DNA of 64,000 nt from positions 5,828,001 to 5,892,000 of the forward strand of contig JBANDB010000004.1 in the NCBI GenBank assembly GCA_037576215.1. The letters run 5' to 3'. Origin of the DNA: Armillaria gallica (Eukaryota; Basidiomycota; Agaricomycetes; Agaricales; Physalacriaceae). Made by a program: the position numbers and the translations under genes. Of this stretch, positions 34,221 to 45,304 are shown piece after piece. Every line of letters begins with the position of its first letter. The first letter of the stretch is position 1. Under the pieces are notes generated by a model, which was not told where the DNA came from, ran no database searches, and saw only the letters and a program-made list of their open reading frames with translations.

Positions 34221-37183
34221 ATGCCCTCCATCGATATCGTACCAGATGAAGACGACGAAAACCTTCAAAGACTACCTCATGACACTCAAGGCGACACAGG
34301 GACATCGGATGATGATCCTGCAGGCGATTCCCAGCCTGAGGCTCAGCAGCCGGCGAAGCCAGCTCATGACACTCAAGGCGACACAAGGACATCGGACGAT
34401 CCTGCGGACGATTCCCAGCCTCTAGACATAAATGAGAATTCAGCTGCTTATTCCTTGCCACGATGGCGCAAGTTACTTCGCAGTGTATTTGGCATACAGC
34501 AACGTGGTTCTCAGGTCAGAGGTATGTTGGCTTGTTGTTGTATTGGCGGCATATCTCACCGAGAGCAAAGGGAATGACCTATTTGACTATGAGCAGAGGT
34601 TCCCGGAGGATAAGCGGTATGAGGAACTGGGTCCACTTGCGAGGGTATGGAGGACATACCTTGAAGAATGCGGTGCATTTGACATTGAGATGTTGGAAGG
34701 ATGGAGAGACGGACTGGATGTTTTGCTCGTTTTCGTGAGTACAGCATTCAACAACTATGGTTTCCTTGCTCATGTCTGTTTAGGCTGGTCTTTTCTCAGC
34801 CATGGTCACTACGTTCGTCATTCAAACATCACAGAATCTTCAAGTTGATTACAGTCAGGTCACGGCAACGCTTCTGTTCGAGCTCATCGACGTCCAGCGC
34901 GCTGCGTCCAACGGCACTCTCATCAACAATGTTCCACGCTCAGATCTCACTCCCTTCTCAAATTTTCATCCCACGATATCTAATTCGCTAGTCAATGGAC
35001 TGTGGTTCACCAGTCTTTCATTCAGTCTGGCTACTGCCCTGTTCGCTGTCCTCACAAAACAGTGGATTCACCAATACATCGCCGTTCCATCAGGCACCCC
35101 TCGGGACAGATGTCGCGTACGTCAGTTTCGATACATAGGGCTGGAACAATGGGGTGTGGGTTTCATTATCGGATTGTTACCCGTTCTCCTGAGTGCGTCG
35201 CTTGGTATATTTCTAGTGGGTTTGGTGCTTTTCCTCGCCCCACTACAAGTGGTGATCGCATCTGTTGTCGGAGCCATCACACTTATATCCTTCGCTGCGT
35301 ACTTTGTCAGCAACTTCCTGCCGATTATGTACCCTTCGTGCCCGTATAAGACACCACTGTCGCACTACATATTCCTTTCCTATGCCTATATCATCCGCCT
35401 CATCACTCTAGTTTCATCAGCCTTAACACCTACGAGTGATGAGGTCTTCACCACTGTGGCTTCTTCTTTTGCCCCAACACCCACGAAGCCTCCTTGCAAG
35501 AAGTTCCGAGACATCGAGCGTGCAGCTGTCGACCTCAGGGCCGACGACCTCGATGTATACGCTTTGGGCTGGTTGTCGAACATGTCCTCCAACCCCAGTG
35601 TACAGCATATTGTCATCCAATCGACCAGTGCCTTACCGTTACGGTCAGTGGAGCCTCTAACGCAATTTGCGGAGAGGTTTTCAAGTTCAGAGATACACAT
35701 GACCATAACTGGCCAGGAAAGCATGGTCGATCGCCTTATTCGCGTGCACCTCCGCTTCAACGTCCGTTCCTTCAGTCTGACGAAAATAGATCGGCTGTCC
35801 CCAGAAACCTCTGCGGAGGTTCTGGCTATCCATCCCTTCTATAGTTCTTCGCGTGCCAATGAGATTGCGAATCTAGTCAAAGCTCAGTTCACGGAATTTT
35901 CAGATAAGTGGCTTCCCCTGCAGCCCATTGTATGGGCCCATCTTCTCCAGCAGCTCCTACCCTTCACTCTAGAGAGCGGTCTGATTCCCTTATTCCTAAT
36001 GATTCCCCCCGACTATTGGCGTGCTGACTATGAGCCACCTCCCCTTTTCTCAAAAAACGGCATGAAGATTCGTTCGATATCTAATGCCAGAGATCATCGT
36101 GCTGTATATGTTGGGGATGCCATTTACCATCATCTGTATCCAGACATCGCTGATGCGTTTGTTAAGGCTTTCACGCATGTGGAGGATAGCATCTTCCATC
36201 CTGATCCCGCCGCTGATGAATTCCCTGCTCCTCATGATCCACGCCTACTTTCGCTGCTGATGCTAGCCGGTTCACCTTCCATCCGAAAGACGGCCATCCA
36301 ACCACTTATGGAAATGCTTTTTGACCGGGTGCTGAGAAACATTGAAATGTACATGGGTCTCTCAGGCATTTCTCTGGACCTCAAGGCTCCTCAGGTTTTC
36401 AAACTAGACAGCAACCGATATGCGGTGCTGAAGCTCCTGTATATGCTGATTACTTCAGACAACTTAAGCAACACTCCGCAACTGGCTCATCAGCAAGGAA
36501 CACTGATGCTGTTTCTCAAAATGCTCAACACCACAATCCCTTCCCCCCGCTTTCTTGCCTCTGGCTGGTGTACCCCAACCATGGCCTTCAATTTTACCCA
36601 AATTGCCTTTGTGCCTCCAGACTGGACACTCTCCTCTGACATCATGACACTCCAGTTTGTATGTGAATTCCTGCAGCTTGACGGGCCCATTGCAGATCAG
36701 ATTTTATCCCGTTTTGTTTCCGGACGTCTTCTTGACAACGTAGTCAAGCTCCGTGGGGACAAGGACATTTTGCTGACTGGGCGCCTGCAAGGCATCTTGG
36801 AACTTTTTATTAGTGGGGTCAGGAGGTCGGACACCGCAGTGGCATACCTCTTTGAGCCCGACAATATCTTTGCTATTTGTGCAATGTTCATCATTTGGAA
36901 GGACACCCCCCTCCTCCGCCTCCTCACACAGTGTTGCCCTGATCACCCGGTGTGGACCGAGTGCTTACAGAAGCTCGATACCATTCCAGAGCACTTTCAA
37001 CTTGAATTCGAGTGGTATAATAGGGAGGAAATTCTTTCTACTATTTCAGACTTTAGGGCGCTTTTTGAAAGAGGCAAGCCTCCGACTCTCAATCCCCGGT
37101 CAACCGTGAGCACACTTTGGCAACGACTACGACGACGACATTGGAATATCGGGAAGGATTTGATGGGGGATGGTAAAGTGTGA
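34221..37183 (+). CDS. DUF6535 domain membrane protein (gene 2)
   Basis: Exons 34,221-34,521, 34,571-34,734 and 34,784-37,183; both introns are 49 bases (GTATGT..AAAG, GTGAGT..TTTAG); 954 residues. The start MPSIDIV matches the paralogues. Exon 1 is acidic and contains a tandem repeat of HDTQGDT, TSDD, DSQP units. Spans lie at about 150-170, 226-246 (GLWFTSLSFSLATALFAVLT), 279-306, 311-336 and perhaps 350-368. Between the last span and the FRDIERAAVDLRADDLDVYAL block it has an extra SDEVFTTVASSFAP segment absent from gene 1. The soluble C-terminal region is about 560 residues with no catalytic motif. It sits in the loop between the arms of the large inverted repeat. Function unknown; orientation in the membrane not determined. 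Confidence 0.85.
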
Positions 37184-37780
37184 TTATGCTGCTTTTGTAC
37201 TTGGGATGAAGACTTCAAGAATCCTTGTATTAGTATATATGGCATCTCCGTCTCGTCATAAACTTCTATTCTCGAGTCAAACGAAGCGATGTTGCTTTCT
37301 CATAAACACCGTACTCGTTCTGTTTCATTTGACCAAGAGCTCGAGACCGAAAAGTTTTTGCCTTGTTGAGCGGAACATTGACATTGTCGGCGGTTTGGCT
37401 TGGGGAACGGTAGACTAAAGAGAGTCAGAGATGACGCGATGTTGTTTGCATTGATAGTATGCTTACAGTCACGACAATGGGCATAGCGGTCCTCAAGGGA
37501 TACCATCGTCCTGTTATCAAGTACTCTACGCTACGAACATGATACCCGACTAAATAATATACATGGCTCTCAAATATACCACATCTACCTCTGCTCCTTA
37601 GGACATTCGGACAGAAACTCATGAGTTCTTTGATTCTTTTTTAAGTAACTCATGATGCTGTCTCGGCTCCAACAGCGCAATCCTTGTCGTACAGGGTTGA
37701 CTCGTGCTTTCGAGTAGATCAGACCTTCCGTTAGGCAACGTCAACTGTGGTAGTCATCAGCGATATAGCTCCAGATAAAT

Positions 37781-38239
37781 TCATTCGAAACGCACCCTGT
37801 AGAAGTAGGGTATAGTGCATCCTTGAAGTGAGCTCCTCAACACATCTGGGACACAAGTACTCGCCGAAAGGTAGGCTGAGGAAATGAAGAGATGCTTGGA
37901 ACGACTTGAAAGAACCACGCATCCCTGAGAATATTGGTCGTTCCTTCCCACATCCACGACCCAAAGCCTATCCGACTCGAACCGTATTGCATTTCCCAAA
38001 ACAAGCTGGTACTCGCTGTCTTGGAGAGCAACCGGGGGAAGCAAAAGGAACAAGTGGGAATTGGTGTCAGCTTCGTGAGATGCGATGGTAACGTCCAAGG
38101 AGAGTACGGGGGGACCTTTTCGTAATGAGAAGAATCGAATGCGCATGAGAATAACACACGCATCAGATACATGCCGTGGTTGCAGACACACGACGGTACA
38201 TGGCACCTGTTTGGCACGGCGATGTATTGTTGGTTCCAC
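37781..38239 (-). pseudogene. Unassigned coding-like exon downstream of a DUF6535 relic
   Basis: A 152-codon open frame on the minus strand reads FSLRKGPPVLSLDVTIASHE, LFLLLPPVALQDSEYQLVLG and SAYLSASTCVPDVLRSSLQG. It runs into a plausible GTGCGT donor with a CCACAG acceptor at about 37,745. The copy at about 54,560-54,987 has the same sequence with a one-base shift after SEYQLV. The frame overlaps the end of the DUF6535 relic in another phase, so it probably belongs to a different exon order or gene. Family not recognised. Confidence 0.35.
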
Positions 38240-38580
38240 CTTTTGTTGGGACAGCGAACAGGGCCATAGTGAGAAGCTGGTGCGTTAATCAGTGAAGTGA
38301 ATAATGCGGGGCGAAAATCCGAGAGCAAGATGTTAGGGTGAGGATGGGGCGCAGGATGAGGGAACCATTGTGCGCTGAAGTGTCGCTGTGGCGTGAACCT
38401 GCGACGTTTTGAACTACGCAGATGCTAGAGAAGAAGAGACCTGCCTCTATACAAGGATCAGCAAAGAAATAATGATTGTTTAATATCGTACTCACGAAAA
38501 CGAGCAAAACATCCGCCTAGTCCATCCGTCTATCCTGCCAACATCTCGGCAGCACACTCTTCTCCATACCATGGCAAGCA
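38190..38580 (-). pseudogene. DUF6535 relic (exon 2, intron, start of exon 3)
   Basis: On the minus strand exon 2 ends at 38,496 with TTTTGCTCGTTTTC before GTGAGTACGAT, the very motif that closes exon 2 in the intact genes. A short intron follows; exon 3 retains LLSDFRPALFTSLIN, then GPVRCPNKRWNQQYIAVPN, the equivalent of TPFSDFRPTISDSLVN..KQWIHQYIAVPS. Frames are broken. The paralogous relic is at 54,930-55,335. Confidence 0.65.
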
Positions 38581-39010
38581 CCGCGACATCATTCCCTTCG
38601 GGCAAGCACAATAACAGACCAACGTATCGCCAACCATTGCAAGCTGATTGTCGCTGGAACTCGGAAGATCGATGGCTTCGCGCTTCAAGCCCATGTACCG
38701 AAGTTGACGGAGGAGTCCCTGACAATACACAGTCCATAGCGAGATTGCTCGTGCATTCACCAGCGAATCACATAATGTGGGGTATAAAAGCGAGAGGGGT
38801 GTGGGGTTGAAACGAGGACGTGACTGCCGCGCGCTCAAGGAGAAGTGTTTGATCTTGGACGTTTGAACGATAACCACGGCATAGAATTCAAGAAACTGGG
38901 CTCTGTAACGATGAGTGACGAAACGATGGCTTTATGAATATCGCACTCACAAAAACTAGCGAAGCATCCGTTCAACATATCAGCGTCAAATCCAGCTCCT
39001 CGTACCGCAA
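38581..39010 (-). pseudogene. Second DUF6535 relic in tandem
   Basis: Just upstream on the minus strand is another copy: a decayed exon 2 starting from a CGGTACGAGGAGCTGG word and ending at GTGAGTGCGATATT; after the intron it resumes with VVIVQTSKIKHF and PTPLSLLYPTLCDSLVN, then LRQLRYMGLKREA. These correspond to VVTTFVVQTSQ, LTPFSDFRPTISDSLVN and VRQFRYMGLEKWG, with the segment between deleted. The equivalent copy is at 55,336-55,790. Confidence 0.6.
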
Positions 39011-39098
39011 TATCTTTTAATGCGTCGCTTCCTTTGCTCTCATAGCATGCGCAATGATAGACTCAACCTATGTTGCTTTATATTGCGAGTTGTGCTGT

Positions 39099-39670
39099 CT
39101 AGGGTTCCGTAAGAAATGTCCGAATTCTAAACATCGTATTTAAAACATGGTTTATAACATGTTTGAAACCGGTTTTAAACACAAGGGGTCCAAATGGGTG
39201 TGTTTACAATTGTTAATAATTATGACGTTTTCGCAGCTTTTACAAGCAGAAATCAGTGCTCTATCCATCTACAGAGCAAATTTGGTAGATGAACATAGTA
39301 TTTGTTGGCATTCCAGATGAAATTCTGACAGTTTCCTTAGTTTTGTCACTAATCCTTGCAAAAGTAATGGACATGTCTATATATATCCAGTCATCTTGGC
39401 TAATGTAACAACGTGACCGACTAATCACCAACAGTATGCGAGCCTGGATTAAGCCATACAGTGCTCCTCTGGCATTTTACAAGGGTATCGAAGTTGTCTA
39501 CACGCAAGCATGTTATAAACATCGTTTATATCTCATTTTTAACAGGTTAATAACATTTCTTACCAAGTTGTTTGAAACATGTTTGAAACCTCTGTTTATA
39601 ATACCCAAATTAGGAAGGATGTTTATAACCGGTTTTAAACACGGACCCACAATATCTTACGGAACCCTAG
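39099..39670. mobile_element. Non-autonomous inverted-repeat DNA transposon, 572 bases
   Basis: The ends are CTAGGGTTCCGTAAGA and its exact complement TCTTACGGAACCCTAG. The flanks are TGCTGT at both sides (39,093-39,098 and 39,671-39,676). The paralogous block at about 55,872-55,877 has a single TGCCGT and no insert, so the boundaries are secure. The interior is AT-rich with repeated AACCGGTTTTAAAC and GTTTATAA-like words near both ends, as in subterminal transposase-binding repeats. No transposase frame. A 6-base target duplication does not settle the superfamily. Confidence 0.85.
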
Positions 39671-40559
39671 TGCTGTCAGGGTGAGGAATATGCAGTGGTA
39701 ATCGCCATTGGGTTCTTGGGCAGGGTAGTAGTATGGATGGAAGGCAAGGGTAGACTGTTTGGTAGCGCCAAACAAAGAGACGTCGCTTTCTCATGAACAC
39801 TTTGCTCGCTCTTTTTCATCTTCAAGACATTCTCAACGCACGATGAACCCTGTCGAGACGTTGATTTTTCACGTTACCCATCTTTCATTTTTGCCGACTT
39901 TGTAACTCCTCAAGCTCGCGAGTCGCGAAACCTGGTTTGCCTTCGAGGTGGCCTATACTGAAGAGTAGTACGTACACCAACATCGGCAGAGGAACAGGAG
40001 AGGGCATCAAATAGGTATCCAAAGTGAGTTCACTATCATAGCTGCACCGAGTACTCTTTTCTCATCCTCGGCACTCTAGTCCTGAATGACGCCACGCGTT
40101 GCTTGTTTTTGGTCGTCGCGACTTCTTCACTTTCAAACGCGTGCGGAATAGTTAGGACCATCTTACCCTCAAGCCCACTCTTTCTTCATCGCACAGAAAA
40201 CGCATTTAGTACCGAGGAGCAAGCCCCGGAGTACGACACAGGGAAGAAGAGAATATCCGCCGGAATGTACCTCCTGCTCCTTTTGAACTTTTGGTGAACG
40301 CTCTGTATCTCTATTCCACCGCTATGCCTCCACTTGTTCCTTGTAATGCACTTATTCCAGTTTGTTACTTTTCACTCAGGCGTGAATCTGTTCCTCTTCA
40401 ATAAAGCGGATATTCCTTTGCACCGAGATTCAGTCCCATTGGATTGTAAATAGAAACCTTCGAAATGAAAACGCGGTAATAGAACATGTAGAGTTCTTGC
40501 CTTGTACAGGCAAACGGCGGGTTGCACAGACAGGGAAACAGGAGGTTCAACTAAGCGAA

Positions 40560-40840
40560 CAATGGCATGGTACGATGCTCCGGGCCCATATACCAGAATA
40601 AGTACGGCACGGCGATCCACTGTTTTGTCGGGCTGGACGAGAGGCTGGTGAGCGAGCGAGCGCGCGCTGGGCTCGAACAAATTGAAGATTCTGGGACACG
40701 AACAGAGGAAAACTATGAGTGACGAAACGAAGGATTTCGGATATCGCACTCACGAAACCTTCCAGCATCCTGGAGTCAAATCCAGCGCATACGTTCTCCA
40801 AGCGGGCCCGGTTCCTCGTACAGCGAAGGTGACATTCCCT
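40560..40840 (-). pseudogene. DUF6535 relic (strongly collapsed)
   Basis: The minus strand has ENVCAGFDSRMLEGF, matching EE.AGFDAEMLEGW of exon 2, then GTGAGTGCGATATC and a short intron to CTCATAG. It resumes with QNLQFVRAQRAL (compare QNLQVDYGQ and VQRAA) and a CCCGACAAAACAGTGGATCG stretch matching the TKQWI codons. Nearly all of the membrane domain is deleted. A paralogous relic is at 56,740-57,025. Confidence 0.55.
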
Positions 40841-42778
40841 GACCGGGGCCCACCGCAGGACGACGCAAGATCATGGATTTGGAACACTTTCGCGCGGAAC
40901 TTGGAGGAGGAGAGAAGAGTGAGCTCCCTGCACGCGAGCCTTGCTGTTCGTGATTTCTTCTGCGAAGGCCCGATGCTTGCGTTGGGCGGAAGGTGGCGAC
41001 GTGTTATCCAAAGTCCTTAGTGGTCCTGTCTGAAGGAGATGAGGTTGTTCGTATCACACAGCGTATGAGAGGACTCACCTAACTAGTATTTTCCCTGCCT
41101 TTGATAGTCCCAACGTCGCCTCACTATCCAGGCACCTCGGGGAAGGGTCAGGTTATCCGCTCGCGACGGGTAGAAGCACACGGTGAGCTCATCGACTGTA
41201 GATACAAGGTGAGAAAATGAAATCAGGGAGAGATCTTGCAGGATGATGGGCGTCGATGACCAGAATGGTATGTTTGGTTCGCCGGTGACTAAAGTCAAAC
41301 AATTCACCCTTGCCTCCCGCCGCCATGCTCTTTCATTCAACCTCGTCCTTCATTCTGGTCCAAACGTTCAAGGCCCTTCGACTCCTATGTGATGCTTGAA
41401 GATTATGTTAGTAAACTTCGATGTGTATTCAATGTGGTATTTACCTTTGATTCCAGCCGACTGTTTTGACTGCCGAAAAGCTTGAAATCAAGACTAGATT
41501 TTCATTTCAGCCAATCATTTTGACCACCGAAAGGCTCGAAATCAAGACCGGATTTTTAGTCCGCACGAACCCACGCTGAAGAGGAGGACCTGAGGGCAAA
41601 GGCACCCGCATGTGGATCCTGAGTGAGTTCCTCGCCCACTGGATGACGTGTATACCCTTACCTTCTTCACACAGGTTTCTGTACGTGTCCTTACGCGACG
41701 AATAGCCTCTCTCTTCCGCCAACAAAACCATAGCTAACAAGCAAGCTCTCAGTACCCTGGACGACTCGATTTTGCGACGAGACGATGTATTTTCACAGCA
41801 TCTTAGGTCCTTGAAGGCAAGGATATTGTCGACGACTTGCCTTCGAAGACTCAAGTGAGTACTTTCACATTTCAAGTGGTCGGCGCATCCTGACCTTCCT
41901 GGCACAGTTTTCCTTCCCTCCACTGCATTCCAGTACGCTCCTTGCGACGACCTCTTCCTCTCGATTTTGCACAAAGACGACGCATCGAGCAAGCAGCGAG
42001 ACGAGGTTGCACTTGGCGGTGGTGGGAAACGCGAGCATTTGGAGGGGGATGTCGCGCGCGGGAAGCGAGGGCTGGGTTCTCTCTCTCTCTTGCTCATAGT
42101 GAGGGGTATACTCAGATCTGTTCCCGATCAACGCGACGTAGGGTGCTCAACTTCGTACCGAGACGATGTTTCGTCATCCTGCGACCAGGGCCAGCATTCG
42201 AGCGGCGTCAGGGATGAGTGAGTCTCTTCCGTTCACTCACATTTCCGGGCGGGCGACGTATCTTCATGAGGCCAGAGACGCGTAGTCTTGAGGTGTTTGT
42301 TTCACAATGCACGCGCATTAGCCCCGGCCTTAGCCCGACCACTCTCCGTGACCCTCTCCTCAAGACGGCGACCAGACGACGCTTCAAATACGCGCTCGGG
42401 TGTCATGGACGCGCTCTAGAGCAATGTATCGCTCGTGAGAGTGGAGATTCAGTTTAATAGATGGGGTGCGGACGTCTGGGAGGCGAGATTAGGACTGGGA
42501 GAGATGTGTGCTGTAAGGCTTTTCTGCTCAAAACGCGGCAGCTTTGCTAACCCGCTAGTTGTAGGCGAGTATGAGATTTAGTACGGGAAGTAGCTCATTT
42601 GTAATTATGTTGGTTAGCTGTAATTCCATGCACTTCTACAAAAGTATTATGAGGAATTCATGTCCCAAATATCCGAAAATTTCTCCGGAACCACGGACGG
42701 GACGAGTGAGGGAGAACAGGATGCACGTCGGAAAATCGAGCTAGAATGTTGATGAATTCGACGTCCTGAGGAGAGTTC

Positions 42779-43096
42779 TCTTGGAGTTATTGAGGTACGG
42801 CTCGGACGTGGCAACGGAAAGTAGGTTCGGAAGAGAAAAGGAGAGCGTCGCTAAATAGAACGGCGTAGCGTTAATCTCAGCTGGTTGGTAAAAGCTTTGT
42901 ATTAGATACCTAAATAGAACGGCGTAGCGTTACTATAATATGGTAAGTATGACATTAGGACGAATATACGTAGAGGTACTCACATCTCAGCTGGTTGGTA
43001 AAAGCTGAGATGCGAGGCTGTGCAATGTAAACGAAAAAGGAAAGTAAAATCAAATACGTCGTCCGTGTGCGTCTCGTACTGCTACTACGTCCAACA
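42779..43096 (-). repeat. 3' LTR of the copia element
   Basis: 318 bases, identical by eye to 47,493-47,810. In element orientation it begins TGTTGG and ends CCAAGA. Inside, two words occur twice each: CTAAATAGAACGGCGTAGCG and TCTCAGCTGGTTGGTAAAAG, about 60-130 bases apart; these may be regulatory repeats of the promoter-bearing LTR. Confidence 0.93.
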
Positions 43097-43105
43097 CTCC
43101 CCCTC
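43097..43105 (-). other. Polypurine tract
   Basis: In element orientation GAGGGGGAG sits directly before the 3' LTR, where the plus-strand primer is expected. Confidence 0.75.
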
Positions 43106-43123
43106 GAGACATACGCGACTCGT

Positions 43124-44980
43124 TTACATGACGCCCAGCGCTTCCGTAAACTTCTTGAACTTTTGACGAGCCAACGGCTTTGTCAGGACATCGGCAATCA
43201 TGTCATCGGTTGGGCAGTATTGCAATCTGATGTGGCCTTCCTCAACGGTTTGCCGAATGAAATGGTAACGGACTCCAATATGCTTTGTACGTTCATGGAA
43301 TACTGAATCCTTGGCAATAGAGAGGGCATTTTGGCTGTCAGAGTAGAGGATGGTGGGCTCAGATGGATAGATGGAAGGGTTTGCGATGAAGGTGGAGAGC
43401 TCGGAAAGGATCTTGTGCAGCCAGATCATATTTTTGGATGCTGGTGTCAGTCCGACGTATTCCGATTCACCTGTGGAGACAGTAACGATTGGTTGTTTTC
43501 TAGATGTCCACATGACGGCGCCCTGACCCATGAACAGCACGAATCCGGACATAGATTTCCGCCCGGGCTGGTTGGCATATGCAGCGTCATGATAGCCCTT
43601 GGGATTGATATCAGGGCCACCGATTATGAGCCGTTGGTCGCGTGTGCCCTTCAGATAGCGGAGGACTCGGAATCCGGCCTTTAGGTGAGTTGAGCGCGGT
43701 TCCTCCACAAATTGTGAGAGTGCTGAGACTGAATAGCTGATTTCAGGGCGGGAACCGACTGCGACATACATGAGGGAGCCCAGGAGTTCACGGTAAAGTG
43801 CTTTTTCGCGTGGTGTAACTGGTTCCGTGGATACAGAAGGTGATTCTGGGTTCAAATCGAGATTTGCTTCCATTGGTGTCGCAAATGGGGCCATTTCCTC
43901 AACACCGAATCGTTTCGCAATCTGGTCAATATATGCTGATTGTCCAATGCTGATAGTGTGTTTTTCCCAGTCCCGAGTGATGTGCATACCCAGTAGCCAG
44001 TGAATAGGCCCAAGATCGACTAGCTCAAAATGAGAGCCAATTTCTTGTTTAAATCGGTTCGACTCTTCTTGGGAGTTTGCTATGATGGTAAAGTCATCCG
44101 TGGCAACTGCGACGATGGTGTATTTTGTCGCTGACTCGATCCGATAGAAGACGGCCTCATCCGCATTGCTAATTGTGAACCCGAGGGAGATCATTGTTGA
44201 CTTTAGGGTCTGGTACCAGCCTCGGCCTGCTTGCTTTGTGCCATATAGACACTTGAGCAGCTTGGCACAGACGTTCTGGCCCTTGAGGTGTTCCGGGATC
44301 TCGAAGAATTCTTCGTATCTGTTCGGGAACTTGATATAGATCTCCTCAGTGATATTTGCATGCAGGTACGCGTTTTTGATATCAGCTTGGTCAATTATTG
44401 CATCACGAGATGCAGCCATGGATAGTAGGATGCGGAGAGTGGGGAGGCGCACAACCGGGGCATAAGTGTCAAAATAATCAACACCTTGAACCTGTGTGAA
44501 TCCTTTAGCTACGAAACGCGACTTAGCCTTTTCGGGCTCGCCAGTTTCGTTCCGTTTGACCCGGTAAACGAACCTCGTGTCCACGATATTTGCATTCGTG
44601 GGAACATCTTCTCGTTTCATCACCTTCCACGCTTTCTTCTTCTCGCACTGCCTTACTTCCGCAAGCATCGACTCACGCCATTCCTCTTCATCAGGACCAC
44701 TCAGCGCCTCTTTCATGGTCACTGGTTCAACATCCGCTACCATGGCATAGTCTACCAGCGAGGAGCCCAATGGCTCTTCATCCTCATCATCATCTGACTC
44801 ATCTTCGGCCATGGTTACCGCTATTCCAGCAGTGGTGGGACGTCTACGCAAGTCTGGTTGTGCGAGTTGGCCTGGTTTTGGAGCTGCAGAGCGCTTGGGG
44901 CGGCTTGGCTGAGGAGTATAATCAGACTCTATGTCTGTGAGTGGAGATTCCGGACATTCTGGGTGAGTTTCTGTGGGCAT
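43124..44980 (-). CDS. pol: Copia reverse transcriptase and RNase H (C-terminal part of pol)
   Basis: 618 codons from the first ATG; the true reading frame continues from upstream after a frameshift. Residues 1-100 are a proline- and acid-rich linker. The reverse transcriptase has VDYFDTYAPVVRLPTLR (168-184), catalytic QADIKNAYLHA with D200, LYGTKQAGRGWYQ, and ATDDFTII carrying the DD pair at 295-296 in place of the common YVDD. RNase H has HDAAYANQPGRKSMSGF (D465), TGESEY (E507) and LYSDSQNAL (D548), ending with TKHIGVRYHFIR and ADVLTKPL, standard for copia. The stop is 27 bases from the LTR. No break inside this part. Confidence 0.92.
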   Translation of the reverse strand: MPTETHPECPESPLTDIESDYTPQPSRPKRSAAPKPGQLAQPDLRRRPTTAGIAVTMAEDESDDDEDEEPLGSSLVDYAMVADVEPVTMKEALSGPDEEEWRESMLAEVRQCEKKKAWKVMKREDVPTNANIVDTRFVYRVKRNETGEPEKAKSRFVAKGFTQVQGVDYFDTYAPVVRLPTLRILLSMAASRDAIIDQADIKNAYLHANITEEIYIKFPNRYEEFFEIPEHLKGQNVCAKLLKCLYGTKQAGRGWYQTLKSTMISLGFTISNADEAVFYRIESATKYTIVAVATDDFTIIANSQEESNRFKQEIGSHFELVDLGPIHWLLGMHITRDWEKHTISIGQSAYIDQIAKRFGVEEMAPFATPMEANLDLNPESPSVSTEPVTPREKALYRELLGSLMYVAVGSRPEISYSVSALSQFVEEPRSTHLKAGFRVLRYLKGTRDQRLIIGGPDINPKGYHDAAYANQPGRKSMSGFVLFMGQGAVMWTSRKQPIVTVSTGESEYVGLTPASKNMIWLHKILSELSTFIANPSIYPSEPTILYSDSQNALSIAKDSVFHERTKHIGVRYHFIRQTVEEGHIRLQYCPTDDMIADVLTKPLARQKFKKFTEALGVM

Positions 44981-45303
44981 TTGTGGTTCATCTGGCTGAT
45001 TTTCGGTGGGCTGAGAGGCTGTAGATGACTTTGGAGCCTGAGGAGAGTCGATATCTTCATCCTCCCCTCGACGACGAATGGTTCTGGAGTCAGGTCTTCT
45101 TTATTGAAGTAAACATCGCGTTCGATGCTGACCCTTCGCTTTCCAGGCCAGTAAATCCTCCAGCCTTTAGCTTCAGTATCAATTCCCACAAAATGCGCCT
45201 CAACAGCATGTTCCCCAAGCTTTTCCGGTGCCTTGACTCGGACCCAGCAACGGCATCCCCATGGGCGAAGACCGGAGATGTTGGGCTTCCTGCCAGTTGC
45301 CAT
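44929..45303 (-). pseudogene. Displaced frame between integrase and reverse transcriptase
   Basis: 124 codons starting MATGRKPNISGLRPWGCRCW, the conserved segment that follows the copia integrase core, with PEKLGEHAVEAHFVGID and VYFNKEDLTPEPFVVEG. It should be fused to both neighbours. The upstream frame stops at TGA (45,305-45,307) and a one-base shift restores continuity into this frame; near 45,060 a second shift leads into the reverse transcriptase frame. The last ~40 residues of this frame are out-of-frame read-through. Confidence 0.85.
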
Positions 45304-45304
45304 C

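Larger units (their letters stand above)
37184..41080. repeat. Downstream duplicon of gene 2
   Basis: Colinear with 53,929-57,270 behind gene 3, including words such as GAAAGGTAGGCTGAGGAAA at 37,867 and 54,614 and the interval CGGGCCCGGT..CTCGTACAG at about 40,803 and 56,982. The length difference is explained by the 572-base element at 39,099-39,670. The minus strand carries three DUF6535 relics and an unassigned exon. The right part (39,680-40,530) is also related to 27,340-28,130. Confidence 0.8.

Noticed and set aside
39099..39670. Tc1/mariner insertion at TA
   Set aside because: TA occurs at both ends, but the empty paralogous site shows a single TGCCGT and no TA, so the duplication is 6 bases.
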